Shown: one piece after another, positions 1 to 6,527 of the stretch | How the letters are laid out: each line of letters begins with the position of its first letter | Position numbering within the stretch: position 1 is the first letter of the stretch | Source of the DNA: Lawsonibacter sp. | GTDB lineage: Bacteria > Bacillota > Clostridia > Oscillospirales > Oscillospiraceae | Assembly (NCBI GenBank): GCA_022793355.1 | Contig: JAAWCR010000097.1 | Location: 1 to 8,067, forward strand | DNA: 8,067 nt | Direction of reading: 5' to 3' | Translations under genes and position numbers: made by a program | Notes under the pieces: generated by a model | Told to the model about the DNA's origin: nothing | Seen by the model: only the letters and a program-made list of their open reading frames with translations | The model's database searches: none

Positions 1-2
1 AT

Positions 3-71
3 TATAGAACATGGATTAAAGGAATGCTGACCTTTGAGCATGCTGTAATTCTTAGTGCTATTAACTATTAG
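3..71 (+). other. possible 3' end of an unidentified gene in AT-rich DNA
   Basis: One frame stays open from the left edge for 22 codons and stops at TAG (69-71). It reads like real protein, with the run RTWIKGMLTFEHAVIL. I do not recognise the family. The stretch up to about position 90 is clearly more AT-rich than the rest of the window, so it may be foreign DNA, the end of a mobile element, or the product of a bad assembly join. It is too short to decide whether it is truly coding. Confidence 0.25.
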
Positions 72-100
72 CGCTGCATTAATTTGTCGGAATGCTCACC
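21..100 (+). repeat. short direct repeat (21-32 and 89-100) at the AT-rich / GC-rich junction
   Basis: GGAATGCTGACC at 21-32 and GGAATGCTCACC at 89-100 match at 11 of 12 positions, with starts 68 bp apart. The second copy lies where homology to the CofE-like family begins. This could be microhomology used in a deletion or illegitimate recombination, a target duplication, or the overlap behind an assembly error. Chance is also possible for so short a repeat. Confidence 0.45.
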
Positions 101-871
101 CTGGCGCGGTATAGGGAGCTGTTCGGCTATGAGAAGCACCCCTTCACCGGCGTGGACTATGTGGCCTACTACCAGGAGCTGATCCAGGACTGTGGGGCCG
201 AGGCGGAGATTGTGTTTGCCAACGACCCCCGGGCCATCCTGCCCTACACGAAAAATGTGCTGTGCTGCGACATCCACACCCGCCAGCGCACCAAGCGCCT
301 GCTGAAGGCCGCCGGAGCCGAGCGGGTCTTTGGTCTGGACGAGATTTTAAACGCCCCGGTCAGCGGCAGCGGCTGCAACGAGAAATACGGCCTGCTGGGC
401 TCCAACAAGTCCACCGAGGAGAAGGTAAAGCTGTTCCCCCGGGACTGCCAGGGTCTGGTGGAAGCCATCCAGAGGAAGCTGCTGGACAAAACCGGCAAGC
501 GTGTGGAGGTCATGGTCTACGGCGACGGCGCGTTCAAGGACCCGGTGGGCAAGATTTGGGAGCTGGCTGACCCGGTGGTCTCCCCCGCCTACACCTCCGG
601 CCTGGAGGGCACCCCCAACGAGCTGAAGCTCAAGTATCTGGCGGACAACGACTTCGCCGACCTGTCCGGCGAGGCGCTGAAGGAGGCCATCAAGGACCGT
701 ATCCACAAGAAGGACGGGGACCTGGTGGGTCAGATGGTGTCGGAGGGCACCACCCCCCGGCGGCTCACCGACCTGATCGGCTCCCTGTGCGACCTGACCT
801 CCGGCTCCGGAGATAAGGGTACTCCGGTGGTTTTCATCCAGGGATACTTTGATAACTACACTACCGAATAA
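92..871 (+). CDS. coenzyme F420-0:L-glutamate ligase-like protein, 5'-truncated
   Basis: The 259 residues match the central and C-terminal parts of the Firmicutes CofE-like (F420_ligase) family. Members join glutamate to F420-0 or a related acceptor, but their substrate in F420-lacking Clostridia is unknown. Recognisable blocks are FGYEKHPFTGVDYV (11-24), LGSNKSTEEKVKLFPRD (102-118), YGDGAFKDPVGKIWELADP (143-161) and TTPRRLTDLIGSLCDLTSGS (220-239). As I recall, relatives are about 390-400 residues and start some 130-140 residues earlier, so the N-terminal third is missing. Upstream of ATG 92 there is an in-frame TAA at 80-82, no ribosome binding site, and AT-rich DNA unlike the gene. The rest of the frame is intact and has a good terminator, so the truncation is recent or an assembly artefact. 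As it stands, the gene is probably not expressed or not functional. Confidence 0.85.
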   Translation: MLTLARYRELFGYEKHPFTGVDYVAYYQELIQDCGAEAEIVFANDPRAILPYTKNVLCCDIHTRQRTKRLLKAAGAERVFGLDEILNAPVSGSGCNEKYGLLGSNKSTEEKVKLFPRDCQGLVEAIQRKLLDKTGKRVEVMVYGDGAFKDPVGKIWELADPVVSPAYTSGLEGTPNELKLKYLADNDFADLSGEALKEAIKDRIHKKDGDLVGQMVSEGTTPRRLTDLIGSLCDLTSGSGDKGTPVVFIQGYFDNYTTE

Positions 872-872
872 G

Positions 873-902
873 AAAAAATGCCGCCCGACGGGCGGCATTT
901 TT
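873..902 (+). terminator. rho-independent terminator of the CofE-like gene
   Basis: It starts one base after the stop codon. A perfect 8-bp stem, TGCCGCCC (879-886) with GGGCGGCA (890-897), has a 3-nt loop GAC. It is flanked by A6 (873-878) and T5 (898-902). The A/T symmetry lets it work on both strands. Confidence 0.92.
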
Positions 903-905
903 CCA

Positions 906-1131
906 TGTTTTAAAATTACGAAATATGCGCCTGTGGTATTGAACATGGCCCTGCTGGACACCCGGGAGGGCGCGCATTCCGATGCCGGAGGCGTTTGAGG
1001 ACCTGGCGGAGGACTGGCATTATGGCCGTGTCACGGCGGTTCAGGCGGGGAAGATGCTGGGCATATCCCGCTCAACCTTTACAGGCAGGGCCGTAGAGCG
1101 GGGAACGGATAACAGATACGTCCAGCGCTGA
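906..1131 (+). pseudogene. decayed serine recombinase (resolvase/invertase family)
   Basis: Two pieces of one family lie in different frames. In the first (about 924-993), YAPVVLNMALLDTREG resembles the conserved V-V-x-D-M-P-L-L-D-T-R strand of the serine resolvase catalytic domain. The frame then stops at TGA (994-996). In the second, open from 943 with an ATG at 982 and a TGA at 1129-1131, RARIPMPEAFEDLAEDW is followed by VQAGKMLGISRSTFTGRA. This matches the family's C-terminal DNA-binding domain, where a G-R-P-x linker leads to a helix-turn-helix. About 60 residues normally separate the two pieces, including the long helix that follows DTR. The whole N-terminal part with the catalytic serine is absent. 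The gene is therefore a remnant with an internal deletion and a frameshift. The 49-codon ORF from 982 might be called as a small HTH protein but has no convincing SD. Confidence 0.7.
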
Positions 1132-1150
1132 ACGCAACGTCAAACGGTCT

Positions 1151-1188
1151 ATAAAATCGTCGCCCGAACGCAGATGCATCCGGGCGAT
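1151..1188 (-). terminator. probable terminator of the chemoreceptor gene
   Basis: A 7-bp perfect stem (1160-1166 with 1181-1187, CGCCCG/CGGGCG plus an A-T pair) has a 14-nt loop. It lies 26 nt past the chemoreceptor stop codon. On the minus strand it is followed by CGA and then TTTTAT. The loop is large and the T-run begins three bases after the stem, so it is weaker than the terminator at 873-902. Confidence 0.5.
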
Positions 1189-1213
1189 AATTTATGGGGT
1201 ATAAGACGTAGGA

Positions 1214-2875
1214 TTAGAGCACAGCGCCCTCTTTAAGCTTGAACTTCTTGGTCTGGGCTTCCATAATCTTGACCTGGCTGAACAGCTCAGAGCTGACGGC
1301 GGCGGATTCCTCGCTGCTGGCGGAGTTGCTCTGTACTACGGCGGAGATCTGGCCGATGCCCTCGGTCACCTGAGCGATGGACTCTGCGTCGCTTTCCACT
1401 GCCTTCGTAATCTCCTGGATAGAGCGGCTGGATTCCTGCACCAGCACCAGGGTCTTTTTCAGCGTCTCAGATACCTCGTCCACGATACGGCTGCCCCGGG
1501 CGGTGGCCTGGACAGAGTTTTCAATCAGTCCCTTGGTGGCCTTGGCAGCTTCGTCGGACTTGGAGGCCAGGTTGCGCACCTCATCGGCCACCACGGCGAA
1601 GCCCTTGCCGGCGGAGCCGGCCCGGGCAGCTTCCACGGCGGCATTCAAAGCCAGAATGTTGGTCTGGAAAGCAATGTCCTCAATGGTGGCGATAATCTTC
1701 TCGATTTGCTGGGAGGCTTGGGTAATATCACCCATAGCGGCGATCATCTGCTCCATCTGCTGGCCGCTGATGGTCACCTGCTCGCCGGTTTTCGAGGCGT
1801 TTTCCTGGGCGTGGGCAGCGGTCTTTACATTTTCAGACGCGTTTCTGGACAGCACATCCAGGGTGGCGTACAGCTCTTCCACAGCGCTGGCCTGCTCCGT
1901 GGCCCCCTGGGCAAGGCCCTGCGCGCCGCTGGACAGATGCTCAGCGTTGCCGGACACCTGAAGCTGAGCCTGATAGATGCTGTCGATGGTGCTGGACAGT
2001 CGGCTGGTCAGGGTGTCGATGGACTCCTCAATGGAGCGGAAGTCCCCGATGAAGGGGGTAGCGGTCTTTACGTTGAAGTTGCCCTCAGCCAGCTGCTCCA
2101 TAATACGGTTCAGGTCCCAGATATAGCCCCGAATCAGCTCCATGGCCTTCTCCAGGGTACCAGCCAGATCCCCCAGCTCATCGTTGGTTTTGTAATCCAG
2201 CGCCAAATCCAGCTGCCCGTCGTGGAGGGGCTGAACCCGTCGAGTAATCTGCAAAATGGGAGCCAGAATTTTCTTCAGCACATACAGTACCAAGCTGATC
2301 AGGCAGACCAGGGCCAGCACAAGGCAGACGGCAGTGATGGCCTGCATCAGCATAATGGTGGAGTGCATCTGCTCGGTGCTGTCATTGTTGAGGGCAGTTC
2401 CCCGCTCGATTACTTTGTCCAGCTTGCCCACCAGGGTGGAAAGATTGGTCTGAATGGTGGTCTGGAAATACTCCTGAGCGGAGGTGGGGCTGCTCTTCAT
2501 CATGTTTAACACGTGGTCAGCGGACTCGTGCAAAGCCTTGTGCAGGGGCTCAATTTCACTGCGCAGGGCCAGGATATCCGGGTCGGAGGTCCCAGCCTCG
2601 CCATAGAGCCACTGGCCCAGAACACAACTGGTGGGGTCCTTGCTGCCGGTGAATTCGGTGCCGGCGTAGAGGGCGTTGCTCAGGTTGCTGGCCCACTTGT
2701 AATGGGCGGCCTCAGCGGACTGGGCGCGGTTCAGTACCTCGACGGTGCCGGCGCTTGCTTCCTGCATCCTCTCAATGCGCAGCAAATTAAAGGTGGTTAC
2801 GCCGCTGAACAATACAACAGACAGCAGCGCTGCGATAACACGGATAAATACTGTTCTTTTGATGCTCTTACGCAT
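1214..2875 (-). CDS. methyl-accepting chemotaxis protein with an extracytoplasmic CZB-like zinc-binding domain
   Basis: This is a transmembrane chemoreceptor that would signal to CheA/CheW. From the start chosen here it has 553 residues. TM1 is about 9-29 and TM2 about 177-200. The sensor region between them holds H58-x2-W61, C84-V-L-G-Q-W and H112-x3-H116, the His/Cys pattern of chemoreceptor zinc-binding (CZB) domains. A HAMP domain follows (about 200-252), then a second HAMP-like segment (about 255-300). The signalling coiled coil has the invariant tip IEDIAFQTNILALNAAVEAA (398-417). There is no C-terminal NWETF-type CheR tether. ATG 2884 opens the frame but touches the SD, GAGG (2885-2888). 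ATG 2875 lies 9 nt from GAGG and gives the natural start MRKSIKR, so I prefer it. No other chemotaxis gene is nearby. The family is certain. The CZB assignment rests on the motif, and the ligand is unknown. Confidence 0.95.
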   Translation of the reverse strand: MRKSIKRTVFIRVIAALLSVVLFSGVTTFNLLRIERMQEASAGTVEVLNRAQSAEAAHYKWASNLSNALYAGTEFTGSKDPTSCVLGQWLYGEAGTSDPDILALRSEIEPLHKALHESADHVLNMMKSSPTSAQEYFQTTIQTNLSTLVGKLDKVIERGTALNNDSTEQMHSTIMLMQAITAVCLVLALVCLISLVLYVLKKILAPILQITRRVQPLHDGQLDLALDYKTNDELGDLAGTLEKAMELIRGYIWDLNRIMEQLAEGNFNVKTATPFIGDFRSIEESIDTLTSRLSSTIDSIYQAQLQVSGNAEHLSSGAQGLAQGATEQASAVEELYATLDVLSRNASENVKTAAHAQENASKTGEQVTISGQQMEQMIAAMGDITQASQQIEKIIATIEDIAFQTNILALNAAVEAARAGSAGKGFAVVADEVRNLASKSDEAAKATKGLIENSVQATARGSRIVDEVSETLKKTLVLVQESSRSIQEITKAVESDAESIAQVTEGIGQISAVVQSNSASSEESAAVSSELFSQVKIMEAQTKKFKLKEGAVL

Positions 2876-2926
2876 AGCTAACATCCTCGTTTCATATTTT
2901 TAGAGTACCGTGTGCACAGTGATTCT

Positions 2927-2956
2927 AGTATATCACAGCGCTTCCACAAATTTCAA
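2927..2956 (-). promoter_or_regulatory. sigma-A-type promoter of the chemoreceptor gene
   Basis: On the minus strand, TTGAAA (-35, 2951-2956) is followed after 18 nt by TATACT (-10, 2927-2932). Transcription should start near 2920, giving a leader of about 45 nt. A perfect 8-bp palindrome, TGTGCACA (2911-2918), covers the first transcribed bases and could be an operator. No flagellar sigma-D-type promoter was obvious. Confidence 0.75.
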
Positions 2957-3103
2957 TACCTTTCTGGCAATTCCATAAAAAACCGCTGTCCCCCATGGAA
3001 GAACGGGAATAGGACCGAGAGCGGGCGGTTTAGCCGCCGGGTGACGGCAGTTTTTCACAGGCATACCGGCGGTATTGCGGGGAAAATGAAGGCGGCGGGA
3101 CGG

Positions 3104-3144
3104 AAAAGCCTCCGCTTGGCCAGGCGAACGTTTTCTAAGCGGAG
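3104..3144 (-). terminator. probable terminator of the Rrf2 regulator gene
   Basis: It lies directly after the TAG stop. CTCCGCTT pairs with AAGCGGAG (3137-3144 with 3110-3117, 8 bp) around a 19-nt loop. On the minus strand a short GCTTTT follows. The stem is good but the T-run has only four bases. The rest of the gap up to the chemoreceptor promoter (2957-3103) holds only small hairpins, for example ATACC/GGTAT at 3063-3075, and no convincing gene. Confidence 0.55.
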
Positions 3145-3546
3145 CTAAGGATTTTGAAAGATTTCGCTCAGGGGCGTTTTGTGCAGCTCCTCGTTAAGGG
3201 CGAGCTGAATGCGGGACAGCTCCCGGCACAGGCTGCAGCCCTCGTCCGACCGGTTTTCACAGCGGTAGCCGGGCTGCTGGCAGCGGTTGACAAAGACAGG
3301 CTCCTCCAAGGCCTGGAACAGGTCCCCCAGGTACAGCTCGCCACAGGAACGCTGAAGCAGATAGCCCCCGCTGGGGCCCCGGCGGCTGTCCACCAGGCCG
3401 GCGGCGCGCAGCCGCTTCAGGAGCTTGAGGGTAATGGCTTTGGGCATGTGCTCCCTCTGGGCAATGGCGGCGGCGGATTGCTGGCCGTTTTGATGCAGCG
3501 CCCTGAGGACGCGCAGTGCGTAATCCATTTCGCGGGTCATCAGCAC
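3145..3546 (-). CDS. Rrf2-family transcriptional regulator with an IscR-like cysteine cluster
   Basis: This is a small winged-helix DNA-binding protein of 133 residues, the usual Rrf2 length. The N-terminal TREMDYALRVLRALH (4-18) is typical of the family. The recognition region lies around IAQREHMPKAITLKLLKRL (28-46), and the wing is RRGPSGGYLL (55-64). Four cysteines, C89, C96, C104 and C107, fall where IscR, NsrR and RsrR relatives bind a [2Fe-2S] or [4Fe-4S] cluster. A redox, iron-sulfur or NO sensor is therefore likely, but the signal and targets cannot be read here. The SD AAGGAGG (3556-3562) abuts ATG 3555, which is too close to serve it. GTG 3546 lies 9 nt away and gives M-L-M-T-R-E-M, so I chose it. 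ATG 3540 is another option. The gene has its own SD and follows trkH by about 120 bp beyond hairpins, so it is probably transcribed separately. Confidence 0.9.
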   Translation of the reverse strand: MLMTREMDYALRVLRALHQNGQQSAAAIAQREHMPKAITLKLLKRLRAAGLVDSRRGPSGGYLLQRSCGELYLGDLFQALEEPVFVNRCQQPGYRCENRSDEGCSLCRELSRIQLALNEELHKTPLSEIFQNP

Positions 3547-3555
3547 CGGGACCAT

Positions 3556-3562
3556 CCTCCTT
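3556..3562 (-). promoter_or_regulatory. ribosome binding site that decides the Rrf2 start
   Basis: The strong SD AAGGAGG is followed with no spacer by ATG 3555-3553, then after 9 nt by GTG 3546-3544. The spacing favours the GTG. Confidence 0.7.
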
Positions 3563-3600
3563 CAAATCGTACGTTTTCTGTGCATTGAATAGCCAAATAA

Positions 3601-3661
3601 CTTATAAAGCAGCAAAGCCGCTGTTCGAGCAAGCTTTGTCCCCCGGCGCGAGCCAGGGGAC
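3601..3661 (-). terminator. paired hairpins after trkH, possible terminator
   Basis: Seven bases past the trkH stop is a strong hairpin. Positions 3638-3643 pair with 3656-3661 (GTCCCC/GGGGAC), a G-U pair follows, then 3645-3647 pair with 3652-3654, closing on a tetraloop. No U-run follows it. A second hairpin (CAAAGC/GCTTTG, 3613-3618 with 3633-3638) shares base 3638, so the two compete for that base. On the minus strand it is followed by the T-containing run CTGCTTTATAA. It may be a weak terminator or a 3'-end stabiliser for the trk mRNA. Confidence 0.45.
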
Positions 3662-3668
3662 GGCGGGT

Positions 3669-5105
3669 TCACAGGCGGCGCCAGGAGGAGGGGCTGAGGA
3701 GCACCAGAATGGGAAAAATCTCCAGGCGGCCGACAATCATGCACAGGGACATAACCCCCTTGGACAGGCTGGAGAAGGCGGCGAAGTTGCCGCTGGGGCC
3801 GATGGCTTCCAGGCCGGGGCCTACGTTGCTGACGCAGGTGAGGGCGGCGCTGAAGGAGACGGCGAAGGACTGACCGTCCAGGGAGATCAGCAGGGCGGCG
3901 GAAAAAATTGTCATCACGTAGGCCCCGAGAAAGACCAGCAGGGAATGGAGGGTGGCCTCGCTGACCAGCTTGCCGTCCAGCTTGACCACCTCCACGCACC
4001 GGGGATGGGTGATGCGGTGGACCTCCCGGCGCACTGCCCGGAGGAGGAGCAGGACTCGGGAGCACTTCATCCCGCCGCCGGTGGACCCGGCGCAGGCCCC
4101 GCAGAACATGAGCAGTACGATTATCATCTGGGAGAACTGGGGCCAGAGCGCGAAGTCGGCGGTGCCGAAGCCGGTGGTGGAGATAATGGAGGCCACCTGA
4201 AACACGGTGTACCGAAGACTCTCCCACACGCCGGAGTACACCCCCAGGTTGGAAATGGTGAGCACCGCCGTGGCCCCGGCCACCACGGCCAGGAAGAAGC
4301 GCAGCTCGTCGCTGGCCAGGGCCTCCCGCCACTTTTTGGTGAGAATGAGGAAGTAGGCCGTAAAGTTGATGGAGAACAGCAACATGAATATGGTGATGAT
4401 GATGTCGATGGCCGCGCTGCCGTAGGCCCCCACGCTGGCGTTGCGGTTGGAGAAGCCGCCGGTGCCTGCGGTAGAGAAAGAGTGAATCAGGGAGTCGTAC
4501 AGGGGCATGCCCGCGATTTTCAGGCAGAGGACCTCCAGGGCGGTGAGGGCAAAGTACATGGTGTACAGAATCTTGGAGGTCTGGGACTGCTTGGGCACCA
4601 GCTTGGAAAACACCGGGCCCGGGGTCTCCGCCTGGGTCAGGTAGTGGGAGCGGATGCCCAGCTTGGGCACGATGGCGGTGGCCAGCACCAGCACGCCCAT
4701 GCCGCCCAGCCAGTGGGTGAAGGCCCGCCAGAACAGGATGCCCTTGGGCAGGGACTCAATCTCGGTGAGGATGGTGGCCCCGGTGGTGGTAAAGCCGGAG
4801 CAAGACTCGAAAATGGCGTCCATAGGGGTGGCGAACCAGCCGGAGAAGAGAAAGGGGAGCGAACCCACCAGCCCGGTGAAAATCCAGATCAGGCCCACCG
4901 CCACAAACCCCTCCCGGGCAAAAAACTGCTGCCGGGCAGGCAGGGCAGACAGAGCGAAACCGATGGCGGCCACAAGAGCGATGGACAGCAGGAAGGGGAG
5001 GGGAGATTCCCGATACAGCACAGCCACCAGAAGGGGAAGGGCCAGAGCGGCCGCCTCCATAAGCAGCACCCGGCCCACCAGCTTTAAAACCAGCTTTATG
5101 TTCAT
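3669..5105 (-). CDS. trkH: Trk-type potassium uptake protein TrkH
   Basis: This is the membrane subunit of a Trk K+ uptake system. Its 478 residues are close to the family's usual length of about 480. The four pore loops of the TrkH/KtrB/HKT fold are visible: FTTTGAT (105-111), STAGTGGF (211-218), SIISTTGFG (306-314) and SNVGPG (426-431). The pore glycines G109, G214, G312 and G429 are all present. The cytoplasmic GSTGGGMK loop (340-347) and the C-terminal GRLEIFPILVLLSP (459-472) are also typical. Hydrophobic helices fill nearly the whole length. The start at MNIKLVLK is fixed by its position: ATG 5105-5103 overlaps the trkA stop by 4 bp (ATGA), implying translational coupling. The frame continues upstream inside trkA, but that part is not TrkH-like. 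It should form a dimer gated by the TrkA ring. Confidence 0.97.
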   Translation of the reverse strand: MNIKLVLKLVGRVLLMEAAALALPLLVAVLYRESPLPFLLSIALVAAIGFALSALPARQQFFAREGFVAVGLIWIFTGLVGSLPFLFSGWFATPMDAIFESCSGFTTTGATILTEIESLPKGILFWRAFTHWLGGMGVLVLATAIVPKLGIRSHYLTQAETPGPVFSKLVPKQSQTSKILYTMYFALTALEVLCLKIAGMPLYDSLIHSFSTAGTGGFSNRNASVGAYGSAAIDIIITIFMLLFSINFTAYFLILTKKWREALASDELRFFLAVVAGATAVLTISNLGVYSGVWESLRYTVFQVASIISTTGFGTADFALWPQFSQMIIVLLMFCGACAGSTGGGMKCSRVLLLLRAVRREVHRITHPRCVEVVKLDGKLVSEATLHSLLVFLGAYVMTIFSAALLISLDGQSFAVSFSAALTCVSNVGPGLEAIGPSGNFAAFSSLSKGVMSLCMIVGRLEIFPILVLLSPSSWRRL

Positions 5106-6490
5106 GTCCCGGACCCTCCCGGGACGGCCTCTGCGCCGTAGATATCGTTCAGATCCAGCACGCCTCCACCCCGGGCGATGAGAATCACCCGGTCGTCCTT
5201 CTGGAGGAAGGAGGAGCCCTCGGGGATAATGATGTCGTTTTTCCGGACGATGACGGCCAGCAGCACGCCGGGGCGCAGTTTCAGGTCCTTCAGGGGAACG
5301 CCCAGGTGTTTGGTGCCCGGGCCCACGGTAAACTCCATGGCCTCCGCCCCGCCGCCGGCGATGCGGTGGAGGGAGTTCATCACGCTGCCCTGGGAGTTTT
5401 GCAGCCCTCGGACCACGTGGACGATGTTGGAGGCGGTGACAAATTTGGGGGAGATGACGCTGTCCAGGCCCAGGGAACGGACGATGCCGGCGTAATTCTG
5501 CCGGTTGCACTTGGTAATAACCTTTTTGATTCCTTGCTGCATGGCGTACAGGGAGATGATCAGATTGTCCTCGTCCCGGTCGGTGAGGGCCACGAAGGCA
5601 TCGCTGGCGGTGAGGTTTTCCGACTCCAGCAGCTCTGAGTCAGTCCCGTCGCCGCAGATGACGGTGACCCGGGGGAAGCGCTCGCTGAGCTGGCGGCAGC
5701 GCTCCTCGTTGTGCTCAATGATTTTCAGGCGGATTCCCATTTTGTCCAGGATGCTGGCCAGGTATACCGACACCTTGCCGCCCCCCACCAGAAAGACCTG
5801 GCGAACCTTGGGGGCGTAGCGCCCCAGCTGGCGGAAGAACTGGTCCAGACTGTTCGGGCGGCCCACCATATACAGCTTGTCCCCCGCCTGGGGCACGAAG
5901 GAGCCGTTGGGGATGGACACCTGCCCCCCTCGTTCCACGGCGCAGAACAGAAGGGACAGCTTTTTCACCTGCGCGGGGAGGGAGTAGAGGGGAGATCCCA
6001 CCAGAAAGTCTCCCTCCTGAAGGCGGAAGCCCATCAATTCCACCTTACCCCGGCAGAAGGTCTCTATATTGGCGGCGGAGGGGAAGCGCAGCAGCCGGGA
6101 GATCTCCACGGCGGTGGTGTTCTCGGGGTTGATCGCCATGTCAATTTTCAGGTTGCGGCGCAGCTCGGCCACGCTGCTGGTGTACTCCTGGTTGCGGATG
6201 CGGGCGATGGTGTATTTGGCGCCCAAGTCCTTGGCAGTGAGGCAGCACACCATGTTCACCTCATCGGAGTTGGTGGCGGCCACAAGAAGATCGGCGTTTC
6301 CCGCGCCGGCCTCCCGCAGGGCGGCGGTGGCTACGCCGTTGCCCCGCACCGTCATAACGTCCAGCTGGTCGCCGGCCCGGTGCAGGGCCTCCTCGTCGTT
6401 GTCAATTATGGTGACGTTGTGCTCCTCCCTCACCAACTGCTCGGCCAGGGAGAAGCCCACCTTTCCGCTGCCCACAATCACGATATCCAT
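5102..6490 (-). CDS. trkA: Trk system potassium-uptake regulator TrkA (two RCK domains)
   Basis: This is the cytosolic nucleotide-binding gating subunit of the Trk K+ channel. Its 462 residues are close to the 458 of E. coli TrkA. It is a tandem repeat of RCK_N and RCK_C. The first Rossmann motif is IVIVGSGKVG (3-12), with acidic D30 at the end of strand 2, as in NAD(H)-binding members. RCK_C1 covers about 145-222. The second Rossmann motif is VFLVGGGKVS (232-241), with S in place of the third glycine and acidic E259. RCK_C2 covers about 380-455, including LKLRPGVLLAVIVRKNDIII (403-422). I chose ATG 6490 because the fold begins right there (MDIVIVGSG) and an AAAGGA lies 10 nt upstream. ATG 6553 would add a tail unlike the family and overlap the preceding gene. 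The gap to the preceding stop is 37 bp and the 3' end overlaps trkH by 4 bp. ADP/ATP or NAD(H) control of gating is known for the family, not shown here. Confidence 0.96.
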   Translation of the reverse strand: MDIVIVGSGKVGFSLAEQLVREEHNVTIIDNDEEALHRAGDQLDVMTVRGNGVATAALREAGAGNADLLVAATNSDEVNMVCCLTAKDLGAKYTIARIRNQEYTSSVAELRRNLKIDMAINPENTTAVEISRLLRFPSAANIETFCRGKVELMGFRLQEGDFLVGSPLYSLPAQVKKLSLLFCAVERGGQVSIPNGSFVPQAGDKLYMVGRPNSLDQFFRQLGRYAPKVRQVFLVGGGKVSVYLASILDKMGIRLKIIEHNEERCRQLSERFPRVTVICGDGTDSELLESENLTASDAFVALTDRDEDNLIISLYAMQQGIKKVITKCNRQNYAGIVRSLGLDSVISPKFVTASNIVHVVRGLQNSQGSVMNSLHRIAGGGAEAMEFTVGPGTKHLGVPLKDLKLRPGVLLAVIVRKNDIIIPEGSSFLQKDDRVILIARGGGVLDLNDIYGAEAVPGGSGT

Positions 6491-6527
6491 AGCTTTAAGG
6501 TCCTTTCCATCAATTGGTACAGTCTGG

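Noticed and set aside
2912..3148. 78-codon plus-strand frame between the chemoreceptor and Rrf2 genes
   Set aside because: It overlaps the chemoreceptor promoter and the Rrf2 terminator, has a basic composition without pattern, and lacks an SD.
3516..5087. Long plus-strand open frame antisense to trkH (523 codons)
   Set aside because: It is rich in Gly, Gln and His as expected from the reverse complement of a GC-rich membrane protein gene. It has no recognisable domain, while the minus strand encodes a complete TrkH.
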